From Rhodobiaceae bacterium UBA7378 (GTDB taxonomy: Bacteria > Pseudomonadota > Alphaproteobacteria > RS24), in contig DKNW01000038.1 of assembly GCA_002469805.1 (NCBI GenBank), positions 1 through 17,844 on the forward strand: a stretch of DNA of 17,844 nt, given 5' to 3'. Position 1 is the first letter of the stretch. Each line of letters starts with the position of its first letter. A program made the translations under genes and the position numbers. Of this stretch, positions 1 through 7,872 are shown piece after piece. The notes below the pieces were generated by a model that saw nothing but the letters and a program-made list of their open reading frames with translations, had not been told where the DNA came from and did no database searches.

Positions 1-138
1 TTCAACCACTCCGGCACCTCTCCATCGCTTGGTATCGCTTTTATATAAGGCTTGGTGGTGGTTTCAAGCAAAACCCGCGCTTGCTTCATACGCACGACTA
101 ATCCTAAGCTGGCGCAATCAAAAGGGGAGGGTGTACAG

Positions 139-504
139 ATGACATTTTGGCTTTTAATAGGCGCGGCAGGCATCTCGTTTTTCGCAATGTGTTTTCACGG
201 CGTTCTCGGGCGGCGCATGTATCTGGGTAATATTAATGCCGCAGAGATGCAGGGACGCACGAAATCGCTATCAGCGGTGAGCTGGGATGTGTTTACCGGA
301 CAGCTTTTCGTCACAGGCGCGACACTTTTATATGTGGCCTATACACCCGCTGCGGCGTTGATGTTGTACCCAATTATCGCTGTGAATATCGTCGGCGCGC
401 TTATTTTCGTCGTGCTGTATTTCGCAGGGCATAAGTTTCTTCTTACCTTGCCAGGGGCTTATTTGCAGGCTGCGATTGCCGGACTGGGTTGGGCGACGCT
501 ATAG
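139..504 (+). CDS. Small four-helix membrane protein, unknown function
   Basis: Encodes 121 residues that I do not recognise. Four hydrophobic stretches are visible, at about residues 4-23, 50-67, 73-97 and 100-119, so it is probably a polytopic inner-membrane protein. Between helices 1 and 2 lies a polar segment of about 25 residues with several charges (RRMYLGNINAAEMQGRTKS). The frame opens further upstream to position 52, but the ATG at 139 is preferred: a strong Shine-Dalgarno (AAGGGGAGGG, about 122-131) sits about 7 bases before it, and the upstream residues are polar and unlike the rest. No catalytic or binding motif is seen. It points the same way as the following P450, but a separate promoter lies between them, so co-function is only a possibility. 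Confident that it is a gene, not of its role. Confidence 0.72.
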   Translation: MTFWLLIGAAGISFFAMCFHGVLGRRMYLGNINAAEMQGRTKSLSAVSWDVFTGQLFVTGATLLYVAYTPAAALMLYPIIAVNIVGALIFVVLYFAGHKFLLTLPGAYLQAAIAGLGWATL

Positions 505-541
505 TTGCGACCGTGCTTGCCAGCTTGATCTGGGATTTCGG

Positions 542-569
542 TTGAAGTGGCCTATCTGAATTCTATACT
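542..569 (+). promoter_or_regulatory. Sigma70-like promoter for the first P450
   Basis: TTGAAG at 542-547 and TATACT at 564-569 are separated by 16 bases, a near-consensus -35/-10 pair. The expected start of transcription is near 576, giving a leader of about 40 bases before the P450 start at 617. It falls in the 112-base gap between two genes on the same strand. Called by eye only. Confidence 0.5.
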
Positions 570-616
570 GACCTCATGAGTACAGATCTTATGTGGTGTG
601 TTTCAGGGAGACAATA

Positions 617-1954
617 ATGCAGGCTCTTTCAGATATTATTGAAGCGGAAGACAACAGCTACCGACCGCCGCATATTAAATATCAAACACCAGACGGCTTT
701 GACCTGATGGATTTGATGGCATTTGCAGAGCACGGTCAGCCCTATGAATGGTTTCACAAATTGCGCGCGCAAGCCCCCGTCGCCTGGTGGCAACCGCCCG
801 AAGGTGTTGACGTTGCCGGTTTTTGGTCGTTGTCGCGCTATGAAGATGTAAAAAACTGCGATCTGAACCCCAAGGCGTTTTCCTCTGGCAAGGGCGGCAT
901 TTTAATGGGCTATAGCGAAAAAGCCTCTGGACCGAAACGGCTGCGCTCGGCGGCTCTTAATTCCATGATCAATATGGACCAACCCTTCCATATTCCGTTG
1001 CGTATGGCGCACCGGCCGTTTTTTACGCCAGATTATATCGCCCAACTGCAGTCGCGTGTTGCGGCGGAGGTTGACCGTCTGCTTGATAATATGGAGGCAA
1101 AAGCGCGGAAAAATGACGGTAAGGTTGATATGGTCACGAATTTTTCCGAGTGGCTACCGATGTTTACACTATGCGAAATGCTGGGTATCGACGAAAAAGA
1201 CCGGCATAAAATTGTGCGCTGGATGCATTATCTGGAGAATGCGCAATACATTGTTACAGACCCGAATGCCAAAGTTGGTCCGCTTTTCATCATGAAATTT
1301 CTCTGGAATATCCGGCAAATGTTTAACTACGGCCAGAAAGTGCTGGAAGACCGGCGGCGCAATCCGCGCGATGATCTGCTAACCGTGATTGCCACGACGC
1401 AAGTCGATGGCGAAGAGATGGACCAGTCTTATCTCGACGGCTCTTGGTTGCTGATTATCTTTGCTGGCAATGACACAACACGCAATTCGCTGTCGGGTAC
1501 GATGCGCCTTTTAACCCAGTTTCAAGACCAAAAGCAGATGTTGCTTGAGGATGCGAATTTGGTGCCGAAAATGGTGCCCGAAGCATTGCGGCTGGTGTCG
1601 CCGGTCATGTATATGCGTCGAACGGCGCTGGCCGAGGCTGAGTTCTCAGGCCAGCAAATTATGCCGGGTGAAAAAGTCATCATGTATTACGGCGCGGCGA
1701 ACCGCGACCCAGATGTATTTGTCGACCCTGACCGCATGGATATGCACCGCAATAATGTAAACGACCATCTGGCATTTGGCACCGGCCCGCATGTATGCCT
1801 TGGACAGCGCATTGCCAATATGCAGCTAGAGACGGCTTATCGCGGTATTCTTGACCGTTTCCCGAATATCGCGTGGACGGGTGAGCAGCGCCATGCGCCG
1901 AATAATTTCGTCAATGCAATCTCGCATCTGGAAGTCGATTTGGGTGTCAAATGA
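617..1954 (+). CDS. Cytochrome P450 (soluble bacterial class), substrate unknown
   Basis: A 445-residue heme monooxygenase of soluble bacterial length, with no N-terminal membrane anchor. Such enzymes insert one oxygen atom from O2 using electrons from a ferredoxin and its reductase. Visible landmarks are the I-helix oxygen-activation motif AGNDTT (283-288), the K-helix ExxR (E322-R325) and the heme loop FGTGPHVCLG with the proximal cysteine at C394. The PVMYMRRTA segment after ExxR and the GNDTTRNS I-helix resemble the CYP153/CYP125-like part of the bacterial P450s, but the family cannot be fixed by eye and the substrate is unknown. The start at 617 is chosen over the GTG at 593 because GGGAG (606-610) stands 6 bases before it. 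It has its own likely promoter, converges on thiC, and no redox partner is adjacent. Confidence 0.93.
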   Translation: MQALSDIIEAEDNSYRPPHIKYQTPDGFDLMDLMAFAEHGQPYEWFHKLRAQAPVAWWQPPEGVDVAGFWSLSRYEDVKNCDLNPKAFSSGKGGILMGYSEKASGPKRLRSAALNSMINMDQPFHIPLRMAHRPFFTPDYIAQLQSRVAAEVDRLLDNMEAKARKNDGKVDMVTNFSEWLPMFTLCEMLGIDEKDRHKIVRWMHYLENAQYIVTDPNAKVGPLFIMKFLWNIRQMFNYGQKVLEDRRRNPRDDLLTVIATTQVDGEEMDQSYLDGSWLLIIFAGNDTTRNSLSGTMRLLTQFQDQKQMLLEDANLVPKMVPEALRLVSPVMYMRRTALAEAEFSGQQIMPGEKVIMYYGAANRDPDVFVDPDRMDMHRNNVNDHLAFGTGPHVCLGQRIANMQLETAYRGILDRFPNIAWTGEQRHAPNNFVNAISHLEVDLGVK

Positions 1955-2066
1955 GGTTTGAACACAAGCGCTGGTAGGGAGACACGCGTTTTTGAAAAAA
2001 TGACTCGTGCGCCTCGTGCGGGTTCACCTTGCAGGCTCAGACAAGGCGAAGTCTGGCTTTCGTTCT

Positions 2067-4004
2067 TCAGATCTTTTTATAAACCTGCGCGCCACCGACG
2101 ATGAATTCGGTCGACTTTTCAGCCATGCCTGCTTCCAGTGCTTGTTCGGGGTTCATGTTGAGTTTCGCCGCATAATCGCGCACATCTTGCGTGATTTTCA
2201 TTGAGCAAAAATGCGGCCCGCACATGGAACAGAAGTGCGCGACCTTCATGGACTGTTTAGGCAGGGTCTCGTCGTGATAAGCACGCGCTGTGTCCGGGTC
2301 GAGCGACAAATTGAACTGGTCTTCCCAGCGAAATTCAAAGCGGGCTTTTGACAACGCATTGTCACGAATTTGGGCGCCCGGATGACCTTTGGCCAGATCA
2401 GCCGCATGGGCGGCGAGCTTGTAGGTGATGATGCCGTCTTTGACATCCTGTTTATTGGGTAGGCCAAGATGCTCTTTTGGTGTCACATAACAAAGCATTG
2501 CCGTGCCGTACCAGCCGATCTGGGCCGCGCCAATAGCCGAGGTAATGTGGTCGTAGCCCGGCGCGATATCTGTAGTGAGGGGGCCCAATGTGTAAAACGG
2601 GGCCTCGTCGCACCAGTCGAGCTGTTTATCCATATTTTCTTTAATCATTTGCATCGGCACGTGGCCGGGCCCTTCGATCATCACCTGCACATCGTGCTTC
2701 CACGCGATCTGGGTCAGTTCGCCAAGCGTTTCAAGTTCGCCGAGCTGGGCCGCGTCATTGGCGTCCCAAACCGAACCCGGGCGCAGACCATCGCCGAGTG
2801 AGAACGACACGTCATATGCCTTCATAATGTCGCAAATCTCTTCGAAGTGGGTGTAAAGAAAACTTTCGCGGTGATGGGCGAGGCACCATTTCGCCATGAT
2901 CGAGCCGCCGCGCGAAACAATGCCGGTCATGCGTTCCGCCGTAAGCGGCACATAACGCAGTAAAACGCCCGCATGAATAGTGAAATAATCCACGCCTTGT
3001 TCGGCCTGCTCAATGAGTGTGTCGCGAAACATATCCCAAGTCAGTTCTTCGGCCTTTCCATCGACTTTTTCGAGTGCCTGATAAATTGGCACTGTGCCGA
3101 TGGGCACGGGCGAATTGCGCAAAATCCACTCGCGCGTTTCGTGAATATGCTTACCGGTCGACAGATCCATAATCGTGTCGGCACCCCAGCGAATACCCCA
3201 TGTCATTTTGTCGACTTCCTCGCCAATCGACGAGGAAACAGCAGAATTTCCTATGTTTCCGTTGATTTTGACCAGAAAATTGCGGCCGATAATCATCGGC
3301 TCGCTTTCCGGGTGGTTGATATTTGCCGGAATAATAGCGCGGCCACGGGCCACTTCGTCGCGCACGAATTCTGGCGTGGTTTCGTTCGGTAGCGCGGCAC
3401 CAAAACTTTCTCCGGCATGTTGATGGGCCATCATTTTGGCCATGCGTTCGCCACGCGCGCCTGTGGCGGCAAGGCTTTCCAGATAGGCGGCCCGGTTTTG
3501 GTTTTCGCGCAGGGCAATAAATTCCATTTCGGGCGTTATTACACCGTTGCGCGCATAATGCATTTGCGAGACATTTTGGCCGGCTTTTGCGCGGCGCGGC
3601 TGTCGGGTCAGCTCAAACCGCAACGCGGTAAGTTTCGGGTCTTCAAGGCGGCTTTGCCCGAAGGTCGAACTGGGTCCATCCAGCATTTTGGTGTCGCCGC
3701 GCGCTTCGATCCACTCAGTGCGCAAGGGCGCAAGGCCTTTGCGAATATCGATGGCGGCTGCGGGGTCGGTATAGGGGCCGGATGTGTCGTAGACATATAT
3801 TGGCGGGTTGGTCTCGCCGCCCATATCTGTCGGTGTTTCATCCTGCGATATTTTGCGCATGGGCACGCGGATATCGGCGCGCGAGCCGGCGACGTATATT
3901 TTCTCGCTATTGGGCAGCGGAGCTATGGAATGGGCATCAACTTGAGCAGCCTCGGCTGTGAAGTTTTCGCGCGATTTTTGCTGTGGTTGTTTTTGCTGTG
4001 ACAC
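2067..4004 (-). CDS. thiC: Phosphomethylpyrimidine synthase ThiC
   Basis: Cytosolic non-canonical radical-SAM enzyme. It rearranges 5-aminoimidazole ribotide into hydroxymethylpyrimidine phosphate, the pyrimidine half of thiamine. The 645 residues match the family length (about 630 in E. coli). The N-terminal domain carries SEKIYVAGSRADIRVPM. The middle holds the family's conserved catalytic barrel (for example GNIGNSAVSSSIGEEVDKM and MIEGPGHVPMQ). The C-terminal CSMCGPHFC (C592, C595, C600) is the 4Fe-4S ligand motif. The open frame runs on to 4106, but that part overlaps the TPP riboswitch, so the GTG at 4002-4004 is taken as the start: an AAAAGGGAC ribosome site lies 6 bases upstream and the resulting protein begins with a polar Q/K-rich stretch. 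It is transcribed alone and divergently from the CYP153 gene; no other thi gene is in the window. Confidence 0.98.
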   Translation of the reverse strand: MSQQKQPQQKSRENFTAEAAQVDAHSIAPLPNSEKIYVAGSRADIRVPMRKISQDETPTDMGGETNPPIYVYDTSGPYTDPAAAIDIRKGLAPLRTEWIEARGDTKMLDGPSSTFGQSRLEDPKLTALRFELTRQPRRAKAGQNVSQMHYARNGVITPEMEFIALRENQNRAAYLESLAATGARGERMAKMMAHQHAGESFGAALPNETTPEFVRDEVARGRAIIPANINHPESEPMIIGRNFLVKINGNIGNSAVSSSIGEEVDKMTWGIRWGADTIMDLSTGKHIHETREWILRNSPVPIGTVPIYQALEKVDGKAEELTWDMFRDTLIEQAEQGVDYFTIHAGVLLRYVPLTAERMTGIVSRGGSIMAKWCLAHHRESFLYTHFEEICDIMKAYDVSFSLGDGLRPGSVWDANDAAQLGELETLGELTQIAWKHDVQVMIEGPGHVPMQMIKENMDKQLDWCDEAPFYTLGPLTTDIAPGYDHITSAIGAAQIGWYGTAMLCYVTPKEHLGLPNKQDVKDGIITYKLAAHAADLAKGHPGAQIRDNALSKARFEFRWEDQFNLSLDPDTARAYHDETLPKQSMKVAHFCSMCGPHFCSMKITQDVRDYAAKLNMNPEQALEAGMAEKSTEFIVGGAQVYKKI

Positions 4005-4070
4005 TTTTTTGTCCCTTTTCGCCTTAGCGTGATTAGTTCCGCCAAAGCGGAATTTCAACCGGACAGGTGT

Positions 4071-4098
4071 GCAGGGAAATATTTCCGGCACTCCCTGC
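4071..4098 (-). promoter_or_regulatory. Probable riboswitch expression-platform hairpin
   Basis: On the minus strand GCAGGGA (4098-4092) is perfectly complementary to TCCCTGC (4077-4071), a 7-bp stem enclosing 14 bases. The upstream arm is the 3' conserved strand of the TPP aptamer, so this hairpin and the ligand-bound fold cannot form together. A second perfect 6-bp hairpin (TTCCGC/GCGGAA, 4052-4037) follows. No U-tract comes after either hairpin, so control of translation, or a different termination mode, is more likely than a classical intrinsic terminator. Confidence 0.55.
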
Positions 4099-4166
4099 AG
4101 CGGCATAACCCGTAAACAGGTACAAAGGGTATTATCTCACCAGCTGATGCCGGACCCCCGTGCGAC
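4085..4166 (-). promoter_or_regulatory. TPP riboswitch (THI element) upstream of thiC
   Basis: Reading the minus strand, the block contains GCACGGGGG, then GTGAGATAATACCCTTTG, TACCTG, GGTTATGCC and GCAGGGAGTGC, in the order and spacing of the conserved THI box. The outer bases GCAC (4163-4160) and GTGC (4091-4088) can close the P1 helix. The usual CTGAGA is GTGAGA here. Binding of thiamine pyrophosphate normally shuts off thiC expression. The element lies about 80 bases before the GTG start of thiC, and the TATAAT-type promoter at 4221-4226 is just upstream. The exact ends are approximate. Confidence 0.95.
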
Positions 4167-4220
4167 TTCAAGACTAGGCGAGGCCCCGATGCTTCACAAG
4201 GGGGAAGTCTGAAATTCTAT

Positions 4221-4249
4221 ATTATATTTCATGCGTCAAAGGGCTTGCA
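4221..4249 (-). promoter_or_regulatory. Candidate thiC promoter
   Basis: On the minus strand a perfect TATAAT (4226-4221) lies 17 bases downstream of TGCAAG (4249-4244), a weak -35. Transcription would start near 4214, about 50 bases before the TPP aptamer, which fits a riboswitch leader. A nearby TTGACG at about 4238-4233 is too close to this -10 to pair with it. Confidence 0.45.
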
Positions 4250-4334
4250 TCGCGCCTGCCAGCATTGCTAACGTGAGGCCTAGATGACGAGGGTGTCATT
4301 TTTTACATTTATTGACGTGCACAGGAGCCGCACA

Positions 4335-5615
4335 ATGAGCGAAGCTATCAAACAAACCACAACTGCTGCCGAAGATTATGCGTATTCAACACCGTTGGAA
4401 GACCTTGATGTTTCCAACCCTAATCTGTGGCCGAACGAAGATTTCTGGCCGATTTTTGAGCGGTTGCGCAACGAAGCACCGGTGCATAAATGTTCAAACC
4501 CGTGGGAAAGCCCGTCACGCCCTGAGGGAGCGCGCGGTGTTGGCTCTTACTGGTCGGTGACACGCTATGAAGACATTATGGCGATCGACACAAACCATAA
4601 AGTGTTCTCGTCGGAGCCTATTATCGTCCTGCCAGATCCGGATGAGGATTTCACGCTGCCTATGTTCATCGCGATGGACCAGCCCAAGCACGACATTCAG
4701 CGCAAGACAGTTGCGCCGGTGGTTTCACCGCAAAACCTGCAGCGCATGTCGCATCTGATTCGCGAGCGCACTTGCAGCGTGCTCGACACCCTGCCCATTA
4801 ACGAAGAGTTTGACTGGGTAGACACAGTATCGATTGAGCTGACAACAATGATGCTCGCCACGCTGTTTGATTTCCCGTTCGAAGAACGCCGCAAGCTGAC
4901 CCGCTGGTCGGATGTAGCGACCGCCAGCCCTGAAACCGGCATTATCGAAAGCGAAGATCAGCGCCGTGCTGAATTGTATGAATGTCTTGAATATTTTACG
5001 GATCTTTGGAACCAGAAAGTGAACGCCGAACCGGATTTCGACCTGATTTCGATGCTGGCGCATGGCGAAGACACCCGCAACATGGACCCGCTCGAATATC
5101 TGGGCAATCTGATCCTGTTGATCGTTGGCGGCAATGACACGACACGAAACTCGATGTCAGCAAGCATTTTCTCAACAAATCTGTTCCCAACCGAATGGGA
5201 CAAGCTGAAAAACGACCACGATCTAGTTCCCAATGCGGTCGCTGAGATTATCCGTTGGCAGACACCGCTCGCATATATGCGTCGTCGGGCACTCGAAGAT
5301 GTGGAAATGCATGGTCAGACGATCAAAAAAGGCGACAAAATTGCCATGTGGTATGCGTCGGGCAACCGTGACGAGCGGAAGTTTGAGCGCCCGAATGACC
5401 TGATTGTCGATCGTGCGAACGCGCGTAACCATATTGCCTTTGGCTTTGGTATTCACCGGTGTTTCGGCAATCGTCTGGCCGAGCTTCAGTTGCAAATTCT
5501 TTGGCAGGAAATGCTGACACGCTTCAAGAAAATTGAGGTTGTCGAAGAGCCTACACGCACGTTGTCGTCATTTGTCAAAGGTTATACCAAGCTCAAAGTT
5601 CGCATTAGCGCCTGA
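4335..5615 (+). CDS. CYP153-type cytochrome P450 (alkane/fatty-chain hydroxylase)
   Basis: A 426-residue soluble P450. Motifs are GGNDTTRNSMS in the I helix (265-275), ExxR (E304-R307), TPLAYMRRRA, and HIAFGFGIHRCFGNRLAE around the heme cysteine C376. This combination is typical of CYP153, whose members hydroxylate the terminal carbon of medium-chain alkanes, and in some cases fatty acids or terpenes, with electrons from a ferredoxin and ferredoxin reductase. Neither partner is encoded nearby. The start at 4335 is preferred to 4284 because AGGAG (4323-4327) precedes it by 7 bases and the family normally begins close to this point. The stop is followed after one base by the SDR start, indicating translational coupling. 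CYP153 assignment is from recognised motifs; the substrate is inferred. Confidence 0.93.
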   Translation: MSEAIKQTTTAAEDYAYSTPLEDLDVSNPNLWPNEDFWPIFERLRNEAPVHKCSNPWESPSRPEGARGVGSYWSVTRYEDIMAIDTNHKVFSSEPIIVLPDPDEDFTLPMFIAMDQPKHDIQRKTVAPVVSPQNLQRMSHLIRERTCSVLDTLPINEEFDWVDTVSIELTTMMLATLFDFPFEERRKLTRWSDVATASPETGIIESEDQRRAELYECLEYFTDLWNQKVNAEPDFDLISMLAHGEDTRNMDPLEYLGNLILLIVGGNDTTRNSMSASIFSTNLFPTEWDKLKNDHDLVPNAVAEIIRWQTPLAYMRRRALEDVEMHGQTIKKGDKIAMWYASGNRDERKFERPNDLIVDRANARNHIAFGFGIHRCFGNRLAELQLQILWQEMLTRFKKIEVVEEPTRTLSSFVKGYTKLKVRISA

Positions 5616-5616
5616 T

Positions 5617-6423
5617 ATGCTGAACGATTGCAGCGGAAAAACCGCCCTGGTTACTGGGGCCGGAACGGGCATTGGCCGGTCATGCGCGCTTGCGCTGGCT
5701 AAAGCCGGCGCGGTTGTGGTTGCCAGCGACCTTGATAGGGCGACAGCTGAGCAGACTGCGGCTTTGATTACTGATAATGGCGGAACCGGCCGCGGTCTTG
5801 GTCAAGATGTGACCGATGAAGGCGCCTGGCAGGATGTGATTAGTGGCATTGGTGCGCAAGAGGGCGGTCTCAATATTTTGGTGAATAATGCCGGTATTGC
5901 GATCGGCGTTGCTGTCACTGAAATGAGCCTCGATGACTGGCACCGCCAAAACGCTGTTAATCTAGACGGCGTTTTTCTTGGCACCAAGCACGCCATTCCC
6001 CTAATGACGCAAAGCGGCGGCGGGTCGATCATTAATATCTCGTCGGTCGCCGGAATTGTCGGTGCGGCAGGGCTTGCCGGATATTGTGCCACCAAGGGCG
6101 GTGTGCGCTTGTTTACCAAAGCGGTGGCGATGGAGTGCGCTGCCGGGGGCACAAATATCCGCGTTAACTCAGTGCATCCGGGCATTATCGACACGGATAT
6201 CTGGGGCAAGGAAATTGCAGGCCTCGCAGACGCGCAACCTGAACTGATGGTTGAGGGTGCCAATCGCGTCAATATTGAAATGTTTTCCGAGGCAGCGGTG
6301 CCTGGCGGACGTCCGGGGCAACCCGACGAAATCGCCAGTGGTGTGGTGTTCCTCGCCTCCGATGCGTCTTCTTATATGACCGGTACCGAGCTTGTGATTG
6401 ATCACGGGCAAACAGCTAGCTAA
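5617..6423 (+). CDS. Short-chain dehydrogenase/reductase, probably NAD-dependent alcohol dehydrogenase
   Basis: A 268-residue classical SDR with a Rossmann fold. It has the dinucleotide loop TGAGTGIG (13-20), NNAG (90-93), an active-site Asn in VNLDG (N115), Ser in ISS (142-143), and YxxxK as Y156-K160. Asp38 at the end of the second strand suggests a preference for NAD over NADP. The frame extends to 5533, but the ATG at 5617 starts one base after the P450 stop and right before the usual SDR beginning. The tight junction suggests it oxidises an alcohol made by the CYP153, or a related secondary alcohol; the substrate is inferred from position only. SDR sequence similarity alone would also allow a 3-oxoacyl reductase or cyclic-alcohol dehydrogenase role. 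Confidence 0.92.
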   Translation: MLNDCSGKTALVTGAGTGIGRSCALALAKAGAVVVASDLDRATAEQTAALITDNGGTGRGLGQDVTDEGAWQDVISGIGAQEGGLNILVNNAGIAIGVAVTEMSLDDWHRQNAVNLDGVFLGTKHAIPLMTQSGGGSIINISSVAGIVGAAGLAGYCATKGGVRLFTKAVAMECAAGGTNIRVNSVHPGIIDTDIWGKEIAGLADAQPELMVEGANRVNIEMFSEAAVPGGRPGQPDEIASGVVFLASDASSYMTGTELVIDHGQTAS

Positions 6424-6456
6424 GCTAGAGCCCTAAGTAATCAGGAACCCGCGCGC

Positions 6457-7872
6457 ATGGCCCAGCCGTCATCGGCAGATTTGTATGTTCTGGATAAAGG
6501 CAAACCCGCCTGCTGCATCTGGGCGGTGACACCTGCGCTATTCGAAAACTGGAAAGAAGACCATGTTGGGCCACTGCTGGCGTGGGCAGAAACAGCTAAT
6601 TTTTCTGGCAAAGCCGGACAGCTAGTCATGTTGCCGGACGGCGCCGGCGGGTTGGCAGGCGTGCTGTTGGGGCTTGGCAGCACACCCGACCCGTTAGCAA
6701 CGGCTGCGCTATCAGGAAAGTTACCGGCTGGTGATTACCGGCTGGCTGATACAACGCCCGCGCAAATTACTGAACTGGCCCCGCTTGCATGGGCGATGGG
6801 GCTTTATACATTTGACCGCTATCTCGCCAAGAAAAAACCGAACGTCGACATGCCGCGTCTTGTGGTGCCCGTCGGCACCGACCTTGAAGAAATTGACCGG
6901 CTGAATAGTGCGGTTTATCTGGCCCGCGATCTTATCAACACACCAGCGGCGGATATGGGGCCGGTGGCGATGGAAGACGAGATGCGCAAGCTTGCTAAGG
7001 CGCATAATGCCGAACTGCAAGTGATAACCGGCGACGCGTTGCTGGAGAATGATTTTCCGCTGATCCATGCCGTTGGCCGGGCCGCCGAAGAAGCCCCGCG
7101 GCTCCTCGACCTCACATGGCAGGGGATAAAGCCAGATGCCACCAATGTGCCGAAAATCACCTTGATTGGTAAGGGTGTGTGTTTTGATACGGGCGGGCTG
7201 AACCTGAAGCCCGGCAATTATATGGATTTGATGAAAAAAGACATGGGCGGCGCGGGTATCGCCATGGCACTGGCCGGTGCAATTATGTCGGCGGGCCTGC
7301 CGGTGCGCCTCCGCTTGCTGGTTGGCGCGGTGGAAAATGCGATCGGTCCTGGTGCATTTCGGCCCGGCGATGTGCTGCAAAGCCATAAGGGATTGAGCGT
7401 CGAAATAGGAAATACGGATGCTGAAGGCAGGCTTGTGTTAGCGGATATGTTGAGCCTTGCCGACGCTGAAAAGCCGGATCTTATGATCGATTTTGCCACG
7501 CTCACTGGCGCCGCACGGGTAGCGATGGGACCAGAAATTGTACCGTTTTACACCCATGATGACGCCTTGGCGGCCGATATTGCCGCGGCTGGTTCGGCGT
7601 GCAGCGACCCGATGTGGCGTCTGCCCCTATGGGCTGGATATGATAGCTGGCTGGATAGCCAGATCAGCGATGTCAATCACATCTCAAATTCACCCATGGC
7701 CGGGTCAATCACAGCGGCGCTGTTTTTGTCGCGATTCGTTGAGAATACGCAAAGCTGGATGCATTGCGATGTATATGCGTGGAATGTGAAGCCACGCGCC
7801 GGACGGCCCGTCGGCGGCGAAGCGCAAAGCCTACGTGCGATCTATCACTATGTGAGCCGCACCTATGGCTGA
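6457..7872 (+). CDS. M17 leucyl aminopeptidase family protein
   Basis: A 471-residue cytosolic metallo-exopeptidase that removes N-terminal residues from peptides. The C-terminal catalytic domain shows GKGVCFDTGGLNLKP (from about residue 237), the metal-binding/lysine segment, and NTDAEGRLVLAD (from about 318), the signature NTDAEGR of family M17. The N-terminal domain is less conserved, as usual. The ATG at 6457 is preceded by AGGAA at 6443-6447. It lies 33 bases after the SDR and overlaps the start of the NlpC/P60 gene by 8 bases (ATGGCTGA). The pairing with an NlpC/P60 protein is a common alphaproteobacterial arrangement and hints at peptide or cell-wall peptide turnover. PepA versus a PepB-like subgroup is not resolved. 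Confidence 0.95.
   Translation: MAQPSSADLYVLDKGKPACCIWAVTPALFENWKEDHVGPLLAWAETANFSGKAGQLVMLPDGAGGLAGVLLGLGSTPDPLATAALSGKLPAGDYRLADTTPAQITELAPLAWAMGLYTFDRYLAKKKPNVDMPRLVVPVGTDLEEIDRLNSAVYLARDLINTPAADMGPVAMEDEMRKLAKAHNAELQVITGDALLENDFPLIHAVGRAAEEAPRLLDLTWQGIKPDATNVPKITLIGKGVCFDTGGLNLKPGNYMDLMKKDMGGAGIAMALAGAIMSAGLPVRLRLLVGAVENAIGPGAFRPGDVLQSHKGLSVEIGNTDAEGRLVLADMLSLADAEKPDLMIDFATLTGAARVAMGPEIVPFYTHDDALAADIAAAGSACSDPMWRLPLWAGYDSWLDSQISDVNHISNSPMAGSITAALFLSRFVENTQSWMHCDVYAWNVKPRAGRPVGGEAQSLRAIYHYVSRTYG

Noticed and set aside
2025..2048. Hairpin after thiC as a terminator
   Set aside because: The minus strand can form a 7-bp stem with one G-U pair (CGCCTTG/CAAGGTG) but the loop is 10 bases and the T-run is about 25 bases further on, so it does not fit an intrinsic terminator.
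3417..4001. 194-codon plus-strand open frame opposite thiC
   Set aside because: It lies wholly antisense to the well-supported thiC gene, has no good ribosome site and encodes no recognisable domain.
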